Shown here one piece after another: positions 53,174 through 61,907 of a stretch of DNA of 64,000 bases. The stretch spans positions 124,001 through 188,000 of the forward strand of contig CAWIEI010000034.1 in assembly GCA_963834965.1 (NCBI GenBank), in the 5' to 3' direction. Position 1 is the stretch's first letter; every line of letters begins with the position of its first letter. The notes beneath the pieces are model-generated. The model was not told the origin of the DNA. It saw only the letters and a program-made list of their open reading frames with translations, and did not search any database. The position numbers and the translations under genes are program-made. The stretch comes from Fodinibacter sp963834965 (GTDB lineage Bacteria; Actinomycetota; Actinomycetes; Actinomycetales; Dermatophilaceae).

Positions 53174-54376
53174 TCAGGCGTCGCCCGGCTCGTCCCACTC
53201 GGCCGATCCGTCGAGCTCGTCGAGCCAGGCCCGCACGCTGTCGTTGTGCTCACCGAGCAGCGGCGGGTGCAGGTGCTGGCTGCGCCCACCGGCATACGCG
53301 TTGTCGTCGAAGCGGATCGGTGGGCCGGGGATCTCGATGGTGCCCAGCACGGGGTGGTCCACCTCGACGACCAGGCCCTGCGAGCGGGTCTGGTCCCAGT
53401 CGTAGACGCGGTCGAGCGTGCGCACCTCACCGGCGGGCACGCCGAGCTCGGCCAGCCGGGCCATCAGGTCGGCGTGGGGGATGTCGGCGAAGGCCGTGTT
53501 GAGCAGCTCGATCACGGCGTCGCGGTTGCCGACCCGCTCGCGGTTGGTGGCGAACCCTGGGGCGAAAGGGTCGAGCCCGAAGCCCGCCGCCAGCCGCTGC
53601 CACAGGCCCTCGCTGCCGCAGGACAGCTGGATCATGCCGTCGGCGCAGGTGAACAGGCCGTAGGGGCAGATCGACGGGTGGTGGTTTCCACCGGCCCGGC
53701 CGACCTCGCCGGCGACGGTGTAGCGGGTGCCCTGGAAGGCGTGCACCCCGACGATCGAGGCGAGCAGCGAGGTGCGCACGATGCGTCCCTTGCCGGTGCG
53801 GTTGCGCTCATGCAGGGCCGACACCACGCCGTAGGCGCCGTACATGCCGGCCAGGAGGTCGCCGATGGGCACCCCCACCCGCTGCGGGTGCTCGGGGTCG
53901 GTGCCGGTGAGCGACATCAGCCCACCCTCGCCCTGCGCGATCTGGTCGTAGCCGGCCCGGCCGCCCTGGGGGCCGTCGTGGCCGAACCCGCTGATGGCCA
54001 GCACCACCAACCCGGGGTTGATGGCGTGCAGCTGCTCCATGGAGAACCCGAGCCGCTCGAGCACGCCGGGGCGGAAGTTCTCGAGCAGCACGTCGGCGTG
54101 AGCGACCAGCCGGGTCAGCATCGCGCGGCCGTCGTCGGACTTCAGGTCGAGGGTGACCGACTCCTTGTTGCGGTTGCAGGACAGGAAGTAGGTCGACACC
54201 GGCTGGTCGTCGGGGCCGACGAACGGCGGCCCCCAGCCGCGCGACTCGTCACCGTGCTCGGGGCTCTCGACCTTGATGACCCGGGCCCCCATGTCGGCCA
54301 GCATCATCCCGCAGTGCGGGCCGGCGAGCGCACGGGTGAGGTCGATGACGACGACGTCGTCGAGTGGTCCACTCAC
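53174..54376 (-). CDS. CaiB/BaiF-family CoA-transferase
   Basis: 400 residues from GTG 54376 with a CAGGAG site. DVVVIDLTRALAGPHCGMMLADMGARVIKVESPEHGDESRGW is the family III start; RNKESVTLDLKSDDGR, VLLENFRPGVLERLG, ISGFGHDGP and GYDQIAQGEGGLMSLTG follow; Asp173 in PIGDLLAGMYG is at the position of the aspartate that forms the acyl anhydride. It transfers CoA between two carboxylic acids. In this operon it might activate a dicarboxylate from ring opening (for instance malonate if the partner is a barbiturase), which is only a hypothesis. Confidence 0.93.
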   Translation of the reverse strand: MSGPLDDVVVIDLTRALAGPHCGMMLADMGARVIKVESPEHGDESRGWGPPFVGPDDQPVSTYFLSCNRNKESVTLDLKSDDGRAMLTRLVAHADVLLENFRPGVLERLGFSMEQLHAINPGLVVLAISGFGHDGPQGGRAGYDQIAQGEGGLMSLTGTDPEHPQRVGVPIGDLLAGMYGAYGVVSALHERNRTGKGRIVRTSLLASIVGVHAFQGTRYTVAGEVGRAGGNHHPSICPYGLFTCADGMIQLSCGSEGLWQRLAAGFGLDPFAPGFATNRERVGNRDAVIELLNTAFADIPHADLMARLAELGVPAGEVRTLDRVYDWDQTRSQGLVVEVDHPVLGTIEIPGPPIRFDDNAYAGGRSQHLHPPLLGEHNDSVRAWLDELDGSAEWDEPGDA

Positions 54377-54507
54377 GATGCGCTCCTGCCTCGGGGTGAC
54401 GTATGCCGCCAACCTAGCCACGCGGCATCCGCGGGTGTTCGGCAGGGCGATCCGTCATCGGCGCGGGTGCGCTGTCAGGTTGTGCCAGCGGATGCCGGGG
54501 TGCGCAC

Positions 54508-54864
54508 CTACGCGTGCCCGCTCACGGCATCCAGGTGCTGGAGCAGGTCGTGCGCGGCGAGCTCGACGTCCTTGTGCCGCCACTCGCCGGCGCGGTAGAC
54601 GCAGGCGATCAGGGCGCTGCGGTGCACCCGTCGCAGGTCGCCCGCGACGAAGGCATAGCGCCCCTTCGTGTCGTCGGTGGCCCCGACGGTCAGGCCGAGG
54701 TGCCACGCGGCGTAGTCGGCCCACGAGTGCCGCTCGAGGTAGGCGTTCTCGGCGGCGGCGTCGGGCTGCACGTCTCCCCAGCTGCTCTCGAGCACGTACT
54801 GGCGCTTGTCGATCAGGTCGCGCACGTGCGCGACGCCGGCCTCGTTGACCTCGTATTCAGACAT
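54508..54864 (-). CDS. Conserved actinobacterial protein of unknown function
   Basis: 118 residues. VNEAGVAHVRDLIDKRQYVLESSWGDVQPDAAAENAYLERHSWADYAAWHLGLTVGATDDTKGRYAFVAGDLRRVHRSALIACVYRAGEWRHKDVELAAHDLLQHLD is a soluble helical protein rich in Trp/His. It resembles hypothetical proteins common in actinobacteria. No catalytic motif or cofactor site is clear. GGATGCCG (54490) and CGGCATCC (54525) flank its 3' end as an inverted pair. Confidence 0.82.
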   Translation of the reverse strand: MSEYEVNEAGVAHVRDLIDKRQYVLESSWGDVQPDAAAENAYLERHSWADYAAWHLGLTVGATDDTKGRYAFVAGDLRRVHRSALIACVYRAGEWRHKDVELAAHDLLQHLDAVSGHA

Positions 54865-55396
54865 GGACCCACGCTAGCCACGGCGGGTCCTCGGGTGGGC
54901 TCTGCAGACGGGTCGTGTGTCATGAACTCCCAGACCAGGGCGTGCGCGAGGGCGACGAGCAGCACGAGCAGAGTGGCCTCGGCCTGCAGCGGCGTGACCC
55001 CGATCGAGCCAGCGACCTCGAGCGCCACCCCGAGCACCGCGACGAACGCCTAGACGAACGCCTAGACGACCGCCGCGCCCCACCAGTAGCGGGCGAACGG
55101 GCCGGCCTCTCCGCGGCGCGGGCGCGGCGCGGCAGGGTGACGGTGGACGCGCAGCCGATGGCCGCGGTGACGACGATGCTCACCCGCCAGAAGGCCGGGC
55201 TGTGGGTGATGCCGATCTGGGTGAAGAGCCCCATCAGGGTCGGCAGCAGGAAGGCGAGGTAGACCGACCCGACAAGCCGACGCATGCCGGCAACGCTCAG
55301 CCAGTGTCGGTGCTTCTCGACCACGCACATCCACAGCCCGGTCAGCGTGAACTCCCGGACTTCGGGGCCGGCAGGCGGTGCTCCCTGCGCCAGCAT
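54813..55396 (-). pseudogene. Decayed multi-pass membrane protein
   Basis: From ATG 55396 the frame encodes VREFTLTGLWMCVVEKHRHWLSVAGMRRLVGSVYLAFLLPTLMGLFTQIG and SPAFWRVSIVVTAAIGCASTVTLP, with two membrane segments. Near 55110 the sensible sequence jumps frame (GPFARYWWGAAVV), then meets two TAG stops generated by a tandem 12-base duplication (GACGAACGCCTA at 55041-55052 and 55053-55064 on the plus strand). It resumes as AFVAVLGVALEVAGSIGVTPLQAEATLLVLLVALAHALVWEFMTHD. The last part runs into the next gene's start. With a shift and two stops this is best called a pseudogene; the family is not recognised. Confidence 0.7.
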
Positions 55397-55480
55397 GGGA
55401 CCTCCCGATCGTCGTGGTCGAGGAAGTTCCTGCGGATGGCGAGCGCAGCCGTCAGCCCAGCCCCGACCAGGTGTGTCTCA

Positions 55481-55613
55481 GCCGCTATTGGATGCAACCC
55501 ACCAGAGAGCAACTTTCAAAGTTGCACCCTCCTGGCGAGCAACTCCCGGAGTTGCGCGCGGTGGGTGAGCAACTTTGAAAGTTGCTCACCGCGGCGAAGC
55601 ATCCAATAGCGGC
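55481..55613. repeat. 133-base nested palindrome array with 30-base periodicity
   Basis: Outer perfect 15-bp inverted repeat: GCCGCTATTGGATGC (55481-55495) and GCATCCAATAGCGGC (55599-55613). Inside, three units start exactly 30 bases apart (GAGC at 55507, 55537, 55567), each holding a hairpin: GCAACTTTCAAAGTTGC (55509-55525), GCAACTCCCGGAGTTGC (55539-55555), and GGTGAGCAACTTT-G-AAAGTTGCTCACC (55564-55590, 13-bp arms). The sequence between palindromes varies while the palindromes keep the pattern GCAACTYY-N-RRAGTTGC. It lies in the 283-base gap between the decayed membrane gene and the NmrA-like gene. It could be a non-autonomous palindromic mobile element, a protein-binding array or a complex terminator. 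I see nothing else in the gap. Confidence 0.85.
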
Positions 55614-55679
55614 CAGGACAGGCACCTTTGGTGCCGGGTCGGGGCGCCCGAGCGCGCTTCCCGTGCGGGCCCCGGCCGG

Positions 55680-56546
55680 TCACCGGTCGGTGGGCGCCTC
55701 CACCGCACGGGCCAGGCAGGTTGTCCACGTGGTCGATGGCCGGCCCAGCGACCCGGGCAGCACCGACGGGTCACCGACGAGGCCGCTCTCGTCGTAGGCC
55801 CGGAACATCGCCAACAGGTCGGCTCGCACCTGCTCGTCCAGGGCCGCGCCCGGTCCCGCCACCCACTCCTCCATCGAGATCCGCTGGGCGCTCACCGGTC
55901 GACCCAGGGCCGCCGTCGCCTGCTCCGCCAGCTGCCGGGTCGTCAGCACCTCCGGCCCGGCGAGGTCGAGGGTCAGCCCCGCGTGCGCGCCCCGCAGCGC
56001 GGCCACGGCCACCTCTGCCACGTCGGCCAGGTCGACGTTCGTGAACGGCGCATCGAGCGAGTAGGGCACCGACAGCAGCCCGGCCCGGGCCTGCGCCACG
56101 AGGTTCTGGTGGTACGCCGCCGGCCTCAGCACGGTGAGCCGGATCCCGAGAGCCTGGCGCAGCACCATCTCCGCCTCGGCCTTGCGCAGGTGGTGCGGCA
56201 TCCGGGCATCCTCGGGGTGCAGCACGCAGTGGTAGACCAGCCGCTCCAGCCCCCCGTTGGCCGCTGCGCTCGCCACCCGCCGCGCGATGCTCACCTCGTC
56301 GGGGTGCATGTTGGGGGCGAGGTGGTATGCCGCCCGTGCACCGTCGAGCGCGGCCGCCAGTCCCTGCCCGGTCACCAGGTCGACCACGACCGCGGTGGTG
56401 CCGGCGGGTGCGGCCGGCTCGCGACCCGACCGCACCGCCGCCCGCACCGGCACCCCGGCGGCGACCAGGGTGGAGCACAGCGCGCGGCCGGTCTTGCCCG
56501 TCGCGCCCACCACCAGCACCGGCCGAACGTCATCCATGGCGTCCAC
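55680..56546 (-). CDS. NmrA-like NAD(P)-binding protein (atypical SDR)
   Basis: 288 residues. VLVVGATGKTGRALCSTLVAAGVPVRAAVRSG is the Rossmann GxxGxxG nucleotide site; YHLAPNMHPDEVSIARRVASAA, RLVYHCVLHPEDARMPHHLRKAEAEMVLRQ and LRPAAYHQNLV follow the NmrA/SDR-a5 pattern (quinone-reductase-like or regulatory NAD(P)-sensor proteins). The catalytic Tyr-x3-Lys of classical SDRs is not kept. It lies 12 bases after hyuB on the same strand and may be co-transcribed. Confidence 0.87.
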   Translation of the reverse strand: MDAMDDVRPVLVVGATGKTGRALCSTLVAAGVPVRAAVRSGREPAAPAGTTAVVVDLVTGQGLAAALDGARAAYHLAPNMHPDEVSIARRVASAAANGGLERLVYHCVLHPEDARMPHHLRKAEAEMVLRQALGIRLTVLRPAAYHQNLVAQARAGLLSVPYSLDAPFTNVDLADVAEVAVAALRGAHAGLTLDLAGPEVLTTRQLAEQATAALGRPVSAQRISMEEWVAGPGAALDEQVRADLLAMFRAYDESGLVGDPSVLPGSLGRPSTTWTTCLARAVEAPTDR

Positions 56547-56558
56547 CCCCCCGCCGGC

Positions 56559-58487
56559 TCAGACGAAGTCGACGTCGGCCGCGCTCGCCCCTCCGGACAA
56601 CCTGGCGTACCCGGGGCCGCGGTCGAAGAACGGCTGCTCGCCGGTGCGCGCCGCCCGCAGCTCGGCCCGCACGGCGTCGGATGCCCCGACATCGACCACC
56701 GGCGCGTCCTTCGAACCAGACGCCACCACCCCGTAGTCGCGCCGGGCGCCATCGAAAGAGACCTTGCCCCAGCGCAGGTCGCGCACGACCTCGTCGTACG
56801 GCCGCTCCAGAGGGTCGCCCCACCCGCCACCACCGGTGGTGCGGATTTGGATGACCTGACCGGCCAGCACCGGCTCGGCATCGGCGAGGGCGTCGACGAC
56901 CCGCTCGCTCGGCCCGCCGAGGTCGACGGTCACCTCGAAGGACCGGCCCGCCCGCCCGCCCTTGACCCCCCAGCAGGCGAGGATCGACCGGTCGGCGATC
57001 GACATGAAGTGGGCGTCGCGCAGCATCCGGATCTGCTTCTCGTAGCCGAGGCCGCCGCGGTACCGGCCCGCGCCGCCCGAGTCGACGGCCAGCCCCAGCC
57101 GCTCCACCACGAACGGGAAGCGGCTCTCGGTGAACTCGGTCGGCAGGTTGCGCGAGTCGGGCACGACGTGGATGGTGTCCTCGCCGTCGGCGTAGTACCG
57201 CCCGCCGGAGCCCCCGCCGAGCACCTCGCGCATCAGGTAGTCGTTGCCGTCGCGGTCCTTGCCGTAGACGCCGGTGTAACGGATCGTCTCCTGGTCGGCC
57301 GGCATCCGCCCGTCGACCGCCTTCGCCACCACCCCGGCCAGCACCCCCAGCAACCGCAGGATGACGAACGTGCGCGCGTTGGTCGGCGCCGGGTAGATCG
57401 GCGTGAGCAGCGTGCCCTTGTCGGGGAAGCGCATCTCGATCAGCGGCACGACGCCCTCGTTGACGTCGAGCTCGGCCATCCGCTCGGGGGTGTCGGCCAG
57501 GTTGCGCAGGACCGGTGCCAGCCACTTCTTGAGGAAGTTTCCACCGACGTAGTCGCCGCAGTGGTTGATCGGACCCTTCGCCTGCGGCCCGGTGCCGGTG
57601 AAGTCGATGACCAGCTTCGGCCCGCCGTCGCCCGGGCCCGGCCCGCCGGTCGAGGTCTTGGTCAGGGTGATCCGCTGGGTGTGCAGCCGCGGCTCGTCGA
57701 CGCCGTCGTGCTCGGCGTAGTCCTCCCACACGTAGGTGCCGTCGGGGATCTTGCCGAGGATCTCGCGCCGGTAGGTCTCCGTCGTCACGTCGAGGATCGC
57801 GTCGAACGCCGTCTCGATGGTGTCGCGGCCGTAGCGGGCGAACAGCTCGGCGAGCCGGCGGGCGCCCATCAGGCAGGCCGAGCACTCGGCGTCGAGGTCG
57901 GCGGCGAGGCTGTCCGGCATCCGGCTGTTGCGGGTCATGATCCGTAGCGCGGCGGCGTTGGGCACCCCGGCATCCCACAGCTTGATGGGGGGCACCGACA
58001 GGCCCTCCTCGAACACGGTGCGCGCGTTGCTCGGCATCGAGCCGGGCACGGCCCCGCCGATGTCGTCGTGGTGCCCGAAGGCCTGCACGAACGCGACGAC
58101 CTCGCCCTGCGAGAAGACCGGCACGGTGACGCACAGGTCGGGCAGGTGGCCGATGCCGCCCTCCGACTCGTAGACGTCGTTGTGGAAGAACACGTCACCC
58201 TCACGCATCTCGGCGAGCGGGAAGTCGCGCACGATCGGATGCACCAGCGCGGAGTACGAGCGCCCGGTGAGCTTGCGCAGCTGGCGGTCGTGGATGCCGG
58301 CGCGGAAGTCGTGCGCGTCGCGGATCATCGGGCTTCGCGAGGTGCGGGCGATGGCGGTCTCGACCTCCATCTCGACGCTCGCCAGGGTGCCCTGCACGAT
58401 CTCGACGAGGATCGGGTCGACCGTGGAACCCGGTGCGGTGAGCCGGTTTCCGTGCTCGTATGCCGTGGGCAGGCCGGCGGTGTTCAT
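56559..58487 (-). CDS. hyuB: Hydantoinase B / oxoprolinase-type subunit
   Basis: 642 residues from ATG 58487 with AGGAGG upstream. DPILVEIVQGTLASVEMEVETAIARTSRSPMIRDAHDFRAGI, FHNDVYESEGGIGHLPDLCVTVPVF, FGHHDDIGGAVPGSMPSNARTVFEEGL, NHCGDYVGGNFLKKWLAPVLR and the Gly-rich TTGGGGWGDPLERP are the HyuB family marks. With HyuA it forms an ATP-dependent enzyme opening a cyclic amide (hydantoin, 5-oxoproline, caprolactam) or, in relatives, a carboxylase. The ATGA overlap with hyuA indicates a complex. The ring substrate cannot be read from sequence. Confidence 0.93.
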   Translation of the reverse strand: MNTAGLPTAYEHGNRLTAPGSTVDPILVEIVQGTLASVEMEVETAIARTSRSPMIRDAHDFRAGIHDRQLRKLTGRSYSALVHPIVRDFPLAEMREGDVFFHNDVYESEGGIGHLPDLCVTVPVFSQGEVVAFVQAFGHHDDIGGAVPGSMPSNARTVFEEGLSVPPIKLWDAGVPNAAALRIMTRNSRMPDSLAADLDAECSACLMGARRLAELFARYGRDTIETAFDAILDVTTETYRREILGKIPDGTYVWEDYAEHDGVDEPRLHTQRITLTKTSTGGPGPGDGGPKLVIDFTGTGPQAKGPINHCGDYVGGNFLKKWLAPVLRNLADTPERMAELDVNEGVVPLIEMRFPDKGTLLTPIYPAPTNARTFVILRLLGVLAGVVAKAVDGRMPADQETIRYTGVYGKDRDGNDYLMREVLGGGSGGRYYADGEDTIHVVPDSRNLPTEFTESRFPFVVERLGLAVDSGGAGRYRGGLGYEKQIRMLRDAHFMSIADRSILACWGVKGGRAGRSFEVTVDLGGPSERVVDALADAEPVLAGQVIQIRTTGGGGWGDPLERPYDEVVRDLRWGKVSFDGARRDYGVVASGSKDAPVVDVGASDAVRAELRAARTGEQPFFDRGPGYARLSGGASAADVDFV

Positions 58488-60571
58488 CGCGCCTCCTTGG
58501 TGATCACGAGGTTCCCGAACGTGTCGACGCGCACGGTGAAACCGGGGTGGACCGGCACGGTGGAGCCGAACTCCTCGACGATCGCCGGTCCCGCGAAGGT
58601 GTCGCCGGCGCGCAGGTCGGGGCGCCAGTAGACGTCGGTGGTGACGTACCCGGCCTCCGCGTCGAAGCAGACCGGGCGTGTCGAGCGCGGGGTGAGCGGG
58701 TCGCCGTCGCGGGAGGGGATCTCGCGCAGCTCGGGCCGGGTGATCGGCCCGACGCCGGTGACCCGCAGGTTGACCCACTCGACCTGCTGGCGGGGGTCGT
58801 CGCGGAAGTCGTATCCGTAGAGCTGGTGATGTGCGTCGTGGAACGCGGCGGCGACCTCCGCCGCCGACGCTGCGTCGACCCGGCCGTCGCCCGCCGGCAC
58901 CCGCACCTCGTAGGCCTGGCCGAAGTAGCGCAGGTCGGCGGTGCGCACGTACTCGTGCTGCTCGCGGGGGAACCCCTCGGTGTCGAGGGCGGCTGTGGCG
59001 CGGGCCGTGAGCTCGGTGAAGAGCCGCTCGACGGCGGCGTGGTCGAGCGTGGCGTGCCGTGCGACGTGGGTCTGCACGTAGTCGTTCTTGACGTCGACGG
59101 TGAGCAGCCCGAACGCCGACACGTTGCCCGGGTTCTGCGGCACCACCACGCCGGCGAGGTCGAGGATGTCGACCAGCCGGCAGGCGAGCAGCGACCCCGA
59201 CCCACCGAAGGTGGTCAGCATGAAGTCGCGCACGTCGAGGCCACGCTTGACCGACACCTGGCGCAGGGCGTTGGCCTGGTTCCACGCTGAGATCTCCAGG
59301 ATGCCTGTGGCACAACGCGCGTCATCCAGTCCCAGCCGCGACGCCAGAACCCGGATGCCGGCGCGCGCCGCCTCCCCGTCGAGCGGGATCTCGCCGCCGA
59401 GCAGGTGCGGGGGGATGCGGCCGAGCACGAGGTGGGCGTCGGTGATGGTCGGCTCGGTGCTGCCCTTGCCGTAGCAGAGCGGGCCCGGGTCGGCGCCGGC
59501 CGACTGCGGCCCCACCTTCAGCGTGCCCTCGGGGGTCACCCAGGCGATCGAGCCCCCGCCGGCCCCCACAGTGACGACGTCGATCATCGGGATCTTGCTC
59601 GGGTAGGCGCCGACCGTGCCCTCGGTGGTGAGCGTCGGCTCGCCGTCGAGCACCACCGAGACATCCGTCGAGGTGCCGCCACCGTCGCAGGTGAGCACCC
59701 GGTCGAATCCCGCCCGCCGCGCGATCAGCGCCGCCCCCAGCGCGCCCGCGGCAGGGCCGGAGAGCACCGTCGTGATCGGTTGGTGCACCACCTCGTCGGC
59801 CGAGAGCACCCCACCGTTGGACTTCATGACCCAGAAGGGGATCGGCCGGCCGCCGGTGAACCCGTCGAGCCGGGCATGGACGCCTGTCACGTACCGGCTG
59901 ACGCTGGGCTTGACCGCGGCGTCGACCAGGGTCGTCATGGCGCGCTCGTACTCTCGGTACTCGCGCAGCACCTGCGAGCTGATCGAGACCACCGCCTCCG
60001 GGTGCTCGCGCCGCAGCACCTCACGCATCGCCAGCTCGTGCGCGTCGTCGGCGTAGGAGTGCAGGAAGCACACCCCGATCGTCGTGATGGCCTGCTCGCG
60101 GAACCAGCGCGCGGCGGCCACGGCATCCGCCTCGACGAACGGGCGCAGCTCGTTGCCCTCGAAGTCCATCCGGCCCCCCACGGTGCGCACCTGGTCGGCG
60201 GCGACGATGCGCGGCGGCTTCACCCAGAAGTAGGAGTTGCCGTACCCGTCGGGCACGGCCTGCCGGGCGATCTCGAGCATGAACTCGTAGCCCTCGGTGG
60301 TGACGAAGCCCAGCCGCTCGACCTTGCCCTCGAGCAGCTTGTTCGTGGCGACCGTGGTGCCGTGGGAGACGGCGGTGATGTCGTCGCCGGTCGCGTCGAG
60401 CACGCCGAGGATCTTCTCGATGCCGGCGATGAAACCGTCGGCCGGGTCGACGGGGGTGCTCGGGGTCTTGGTGCTCACGAGCTCGCCGGTGTCCTCGTCG
60501 ACGGCGACGACGTCGGTGAAGGTGCCCCCGGTGTCGATGCCGACCCTGATCCGTCGCCGTCCGTGCGCCAT
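58484..60571 (-). CDS. hyuA: Hydantoinase A / oxoprolinase-type subunit
   Basis: 695 residues. RIRVGIDTGGTFTDVVAVDEDTGELVSTKTPSTP is the ASKHA phosphate-binding start; VSHGTTVATNKLLEG, VLSGPAAGALGAALIA, LTCDGGGTSTDVSVV and VTVGAGGGSIAWV complete the ATP-binding core of HyuA. The C-terminal part (YGYDFRDDPRQQVEWVNLRVTGVG, FAGPAIVEEFGSTVPVHPG) is also standard. It should phosphorylate and activate the cyclic amide for HyuB. It starts the minus-strand operon hyuA-hyuB-NmrA-like. Confidence 0.94.
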   Translation of the reverse strand: MAHGRRRIRVGIDTGGTFTDVVAVDEDTGELVSTKTPSTPVDPADGFIAGIEKILGVLDATGDDITAVSHGTTVATNKLLEGKVERLGFVTTEGYEFMLEIARQAVPDGYGNSYFWVKPPRIVAADQVRTVGGRMDFEGNELRPFVEADAVAAARWFREQAITTIGVCFLHSYADDAHELAMREVLRREHPEAVVSISSQVLREYREYERAMTTLVDAAVKPSVSRYVTGVHARLDGFTGGRPIPFWVMKSNGGVLSADEVVHQPITTVLSGPAAGALGAALIARRAGFDRVLTCDGGGTSTDVSVVLDGEPTLTTEGTVGAYPSKIPMIDVVTVGAGGGSIAWVTPEGTLKVGPQSAGADPGPLCYGKGSTEPTITDAHLVLGRIPPHLLGGEIPLDGEAARAGIRVLASRLGLDDARCATGILEISAWNQANALRQVSVKRGLDVRDFMLTTFGGSGSLLACRLVDILDLAGVVVPQNPGNVSAFGLLTVDVKNDYVQTHVARHATLDHAAVERLFTELTARATAALDTEGFPREQHEYVRTADLRYFGQAYEVRVPAGDGRVDAASAAEVAAAFHDAHHQLYGYDFRDDPRQQVEWVNLRVTGVGPITRPELREIPSRDGDPLTPRSTRPVCFDAEAGYVTTDVYWRPDLRAGDTFAGPAIVEEFGSTVPVHPGFTVRVDTFGNLVITKEAR

Positions 60572-61106
60572 GCCGTCGATTCAACCGGGCAGGCGGGGTC
60601 GATTCGTTGGCAGTTTGTGCCGACGAAGGGGCGCGGCTCCGGCCAACCTCGCCACGGTGGCGCGAATCCCGCCCGGCCGGCAATCCGATCGCGGGCGGGC
60701 GCCGAACCACCTCGTGACGGCCGAAGGAGGCCGTTCGCGCCCCGGATCCTGACGGGGGCCCTGATGAGGTCCGGGCGCGGGGGCGGGTGGGTCGGTGCCG
60801 GCAGGGGGCACCACCCACCCGCACCCACCCCGCATCCTGTGGGCCGGTGCGCCAGGGTGCACGTCGCGCACGGCGTCCGGTTCGCCCGGAACCTCTCGAC
60901 GACGTCCGTACCTGTGCCCGGGTCGCGCACTTGCAGCTGGGTGCCGTCCTAAGGGGCGCTGAACGTCGAGCTCGACAAGCTCGCCGTCCGCCAGCGCTCG
61001 ACTCGACGGGCACGACGCGCGCGCGGCCGGCCGGCATCCCGGGCGCTGACGGCTTCGAGCCGCCTCGAACTGGTGCAGCGGCAGCCGTTCGTGCCACCGT
61101 GGTCCG
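60572..61106. other. 535-base gap with a long GC hairpin, no gene recognised
   Basis: Between divergent hyuA and the methyltransferase. At 60783-60822 GCGGGTGGGTCGGTGCC pairs with GGCACCACCCACCCGC as a 16-bp stem with one bulged C and a 7-base loop. GTCGAGCTCGAC (60965-60976) is a perfect 12-base palindrome. Open frames here have no protein-like composition or ribosome sites. Promoters for both flanking genes must lie here, but I cannot place them. Confidence 0.6.
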
Positions 61107-61883
61107 ATGTTCGGCAACGCGAGGGCCTACGAGCGGTTCATGGGGCGCTGGAGCGTGCGGCTCGCGCCGCGCTTCCTCGACGAGGTCGCGATGCCGGAGC
61201 CGCGCCGGGTGCTCGACCTGGGCTGCGGCACCGGCAACCTGAGCCGCGCCGTCGCCGAGCGCTGGCCACGGTGCGAGGTGGTGGGAGTCGACCCGTCGGC
61301 GCCGTTCGTCGAGGCCGCCCGCGAGCGCGCCGCGTCGTTCGGCCGCCGGGTGCGCTTCGAGCAGGGCGACGCCGACGACCTGTCGCTCGAGGACGGCTCG
61401 GTGGATGCTGCCCTGGCGCTGCTCGTGCTGACCTTCGTGCCGGATGCCGACCGGGCCGTGGCGCACCTGCGCCGGGTCACCCGGCCGGGCGGGGTGGTGG
61501 CCGCGGCGGTGTGGGACTACGGCGACCGGATGCAGATGCTGCGCACGTTCTGGGACGCCGCCGCCCGCCTCGACCCCTCCGTCGCCGGGCAGGACGAGGC
61601 GACGATGCCGCTCGGGCGCCCCGGCGGCCTCATGGACCTGTGGCAGCGGGCGGGCCTCGAGGACGTCGACGGCAGCCGGGTCACCGTCTCCACCGGCTTC
61701 GAGGACTTCGACGACTACTGGGAGCCGTTCCTGCAGGGCCAGGGCCCGGCCGGCGTCTACGCCGCCAGCCTGCCGGATGCCCACCGCGCGGCCCTGCGCG
61801 ACGAGGTCGCTGCCACCGTCAGGCCCGGCCCGTTCACGCTGTCCGCCACCGCCTGGTGGGTGCGCGGCACGGTGCCCCAGTAG
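61107..61883 (+). CDS. Class I SAM-dependent methyltransferase (Methyltransf_11 type)
   Basis: 258 residues. NARAYERFMGRWSVRLAPRFLDEVAMPEPRRVLDLGCGTGNLSRAVAERW contains motif I (LDLGCGTGN), GVDPSAPFVEAAR the SAM-ribose acid region, FEQGDADDLSLEDGSVDAALALLVLTFVPDADRAV motifs II-III, and RPGGVVAAAVWDYG the beta-5 region. The YERFMGRWS opening is typical of a common actinobacterial subgroup with no assigned substrate. It converges with the YcnI gene, 24 bases away. Confidence 0.92.
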   Translation: MFGNARAYERFMGRWSVRLAPRFLDEVAMPEPRRVLDLGCGTGNLSRAVAERWPRCEVVGVDPSAPFVEAARERAASFGRRVRFEQGDADDLSLEDGSVDAALALLVLTFVPDADRAVAHLRRVTRPGGVVAAAVWDYGDRMQMLRTFWDAAARLDPSVAGQDEATMPLGRPGGLMDLWQRAGLEDVDGSRVTVSTGFEDFDDYWEPFLQGQGPAGVYAASLPDAHRAALRDEVAATVRPGPFTLSATAWWVRGTVPQ

Positions 61884-61907
61884 CTCGGGCACCGTGCCGA
61901 ACGGCGA

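Noticed and set aside
55481..55613. CRISPR-like array
   Set aside because: Units are palindromes of 17-27 bases with only 3-13 bases between them, no equal-length unique spacers and no cas genes.
60572..61106. Several open frames of 100-180 codons in the hyuA-methyltransferase gap
   Set aside because: They overlap each other on both strands, lack ribosome sites and show Arg/Pro/Gly-rich shadow composition.
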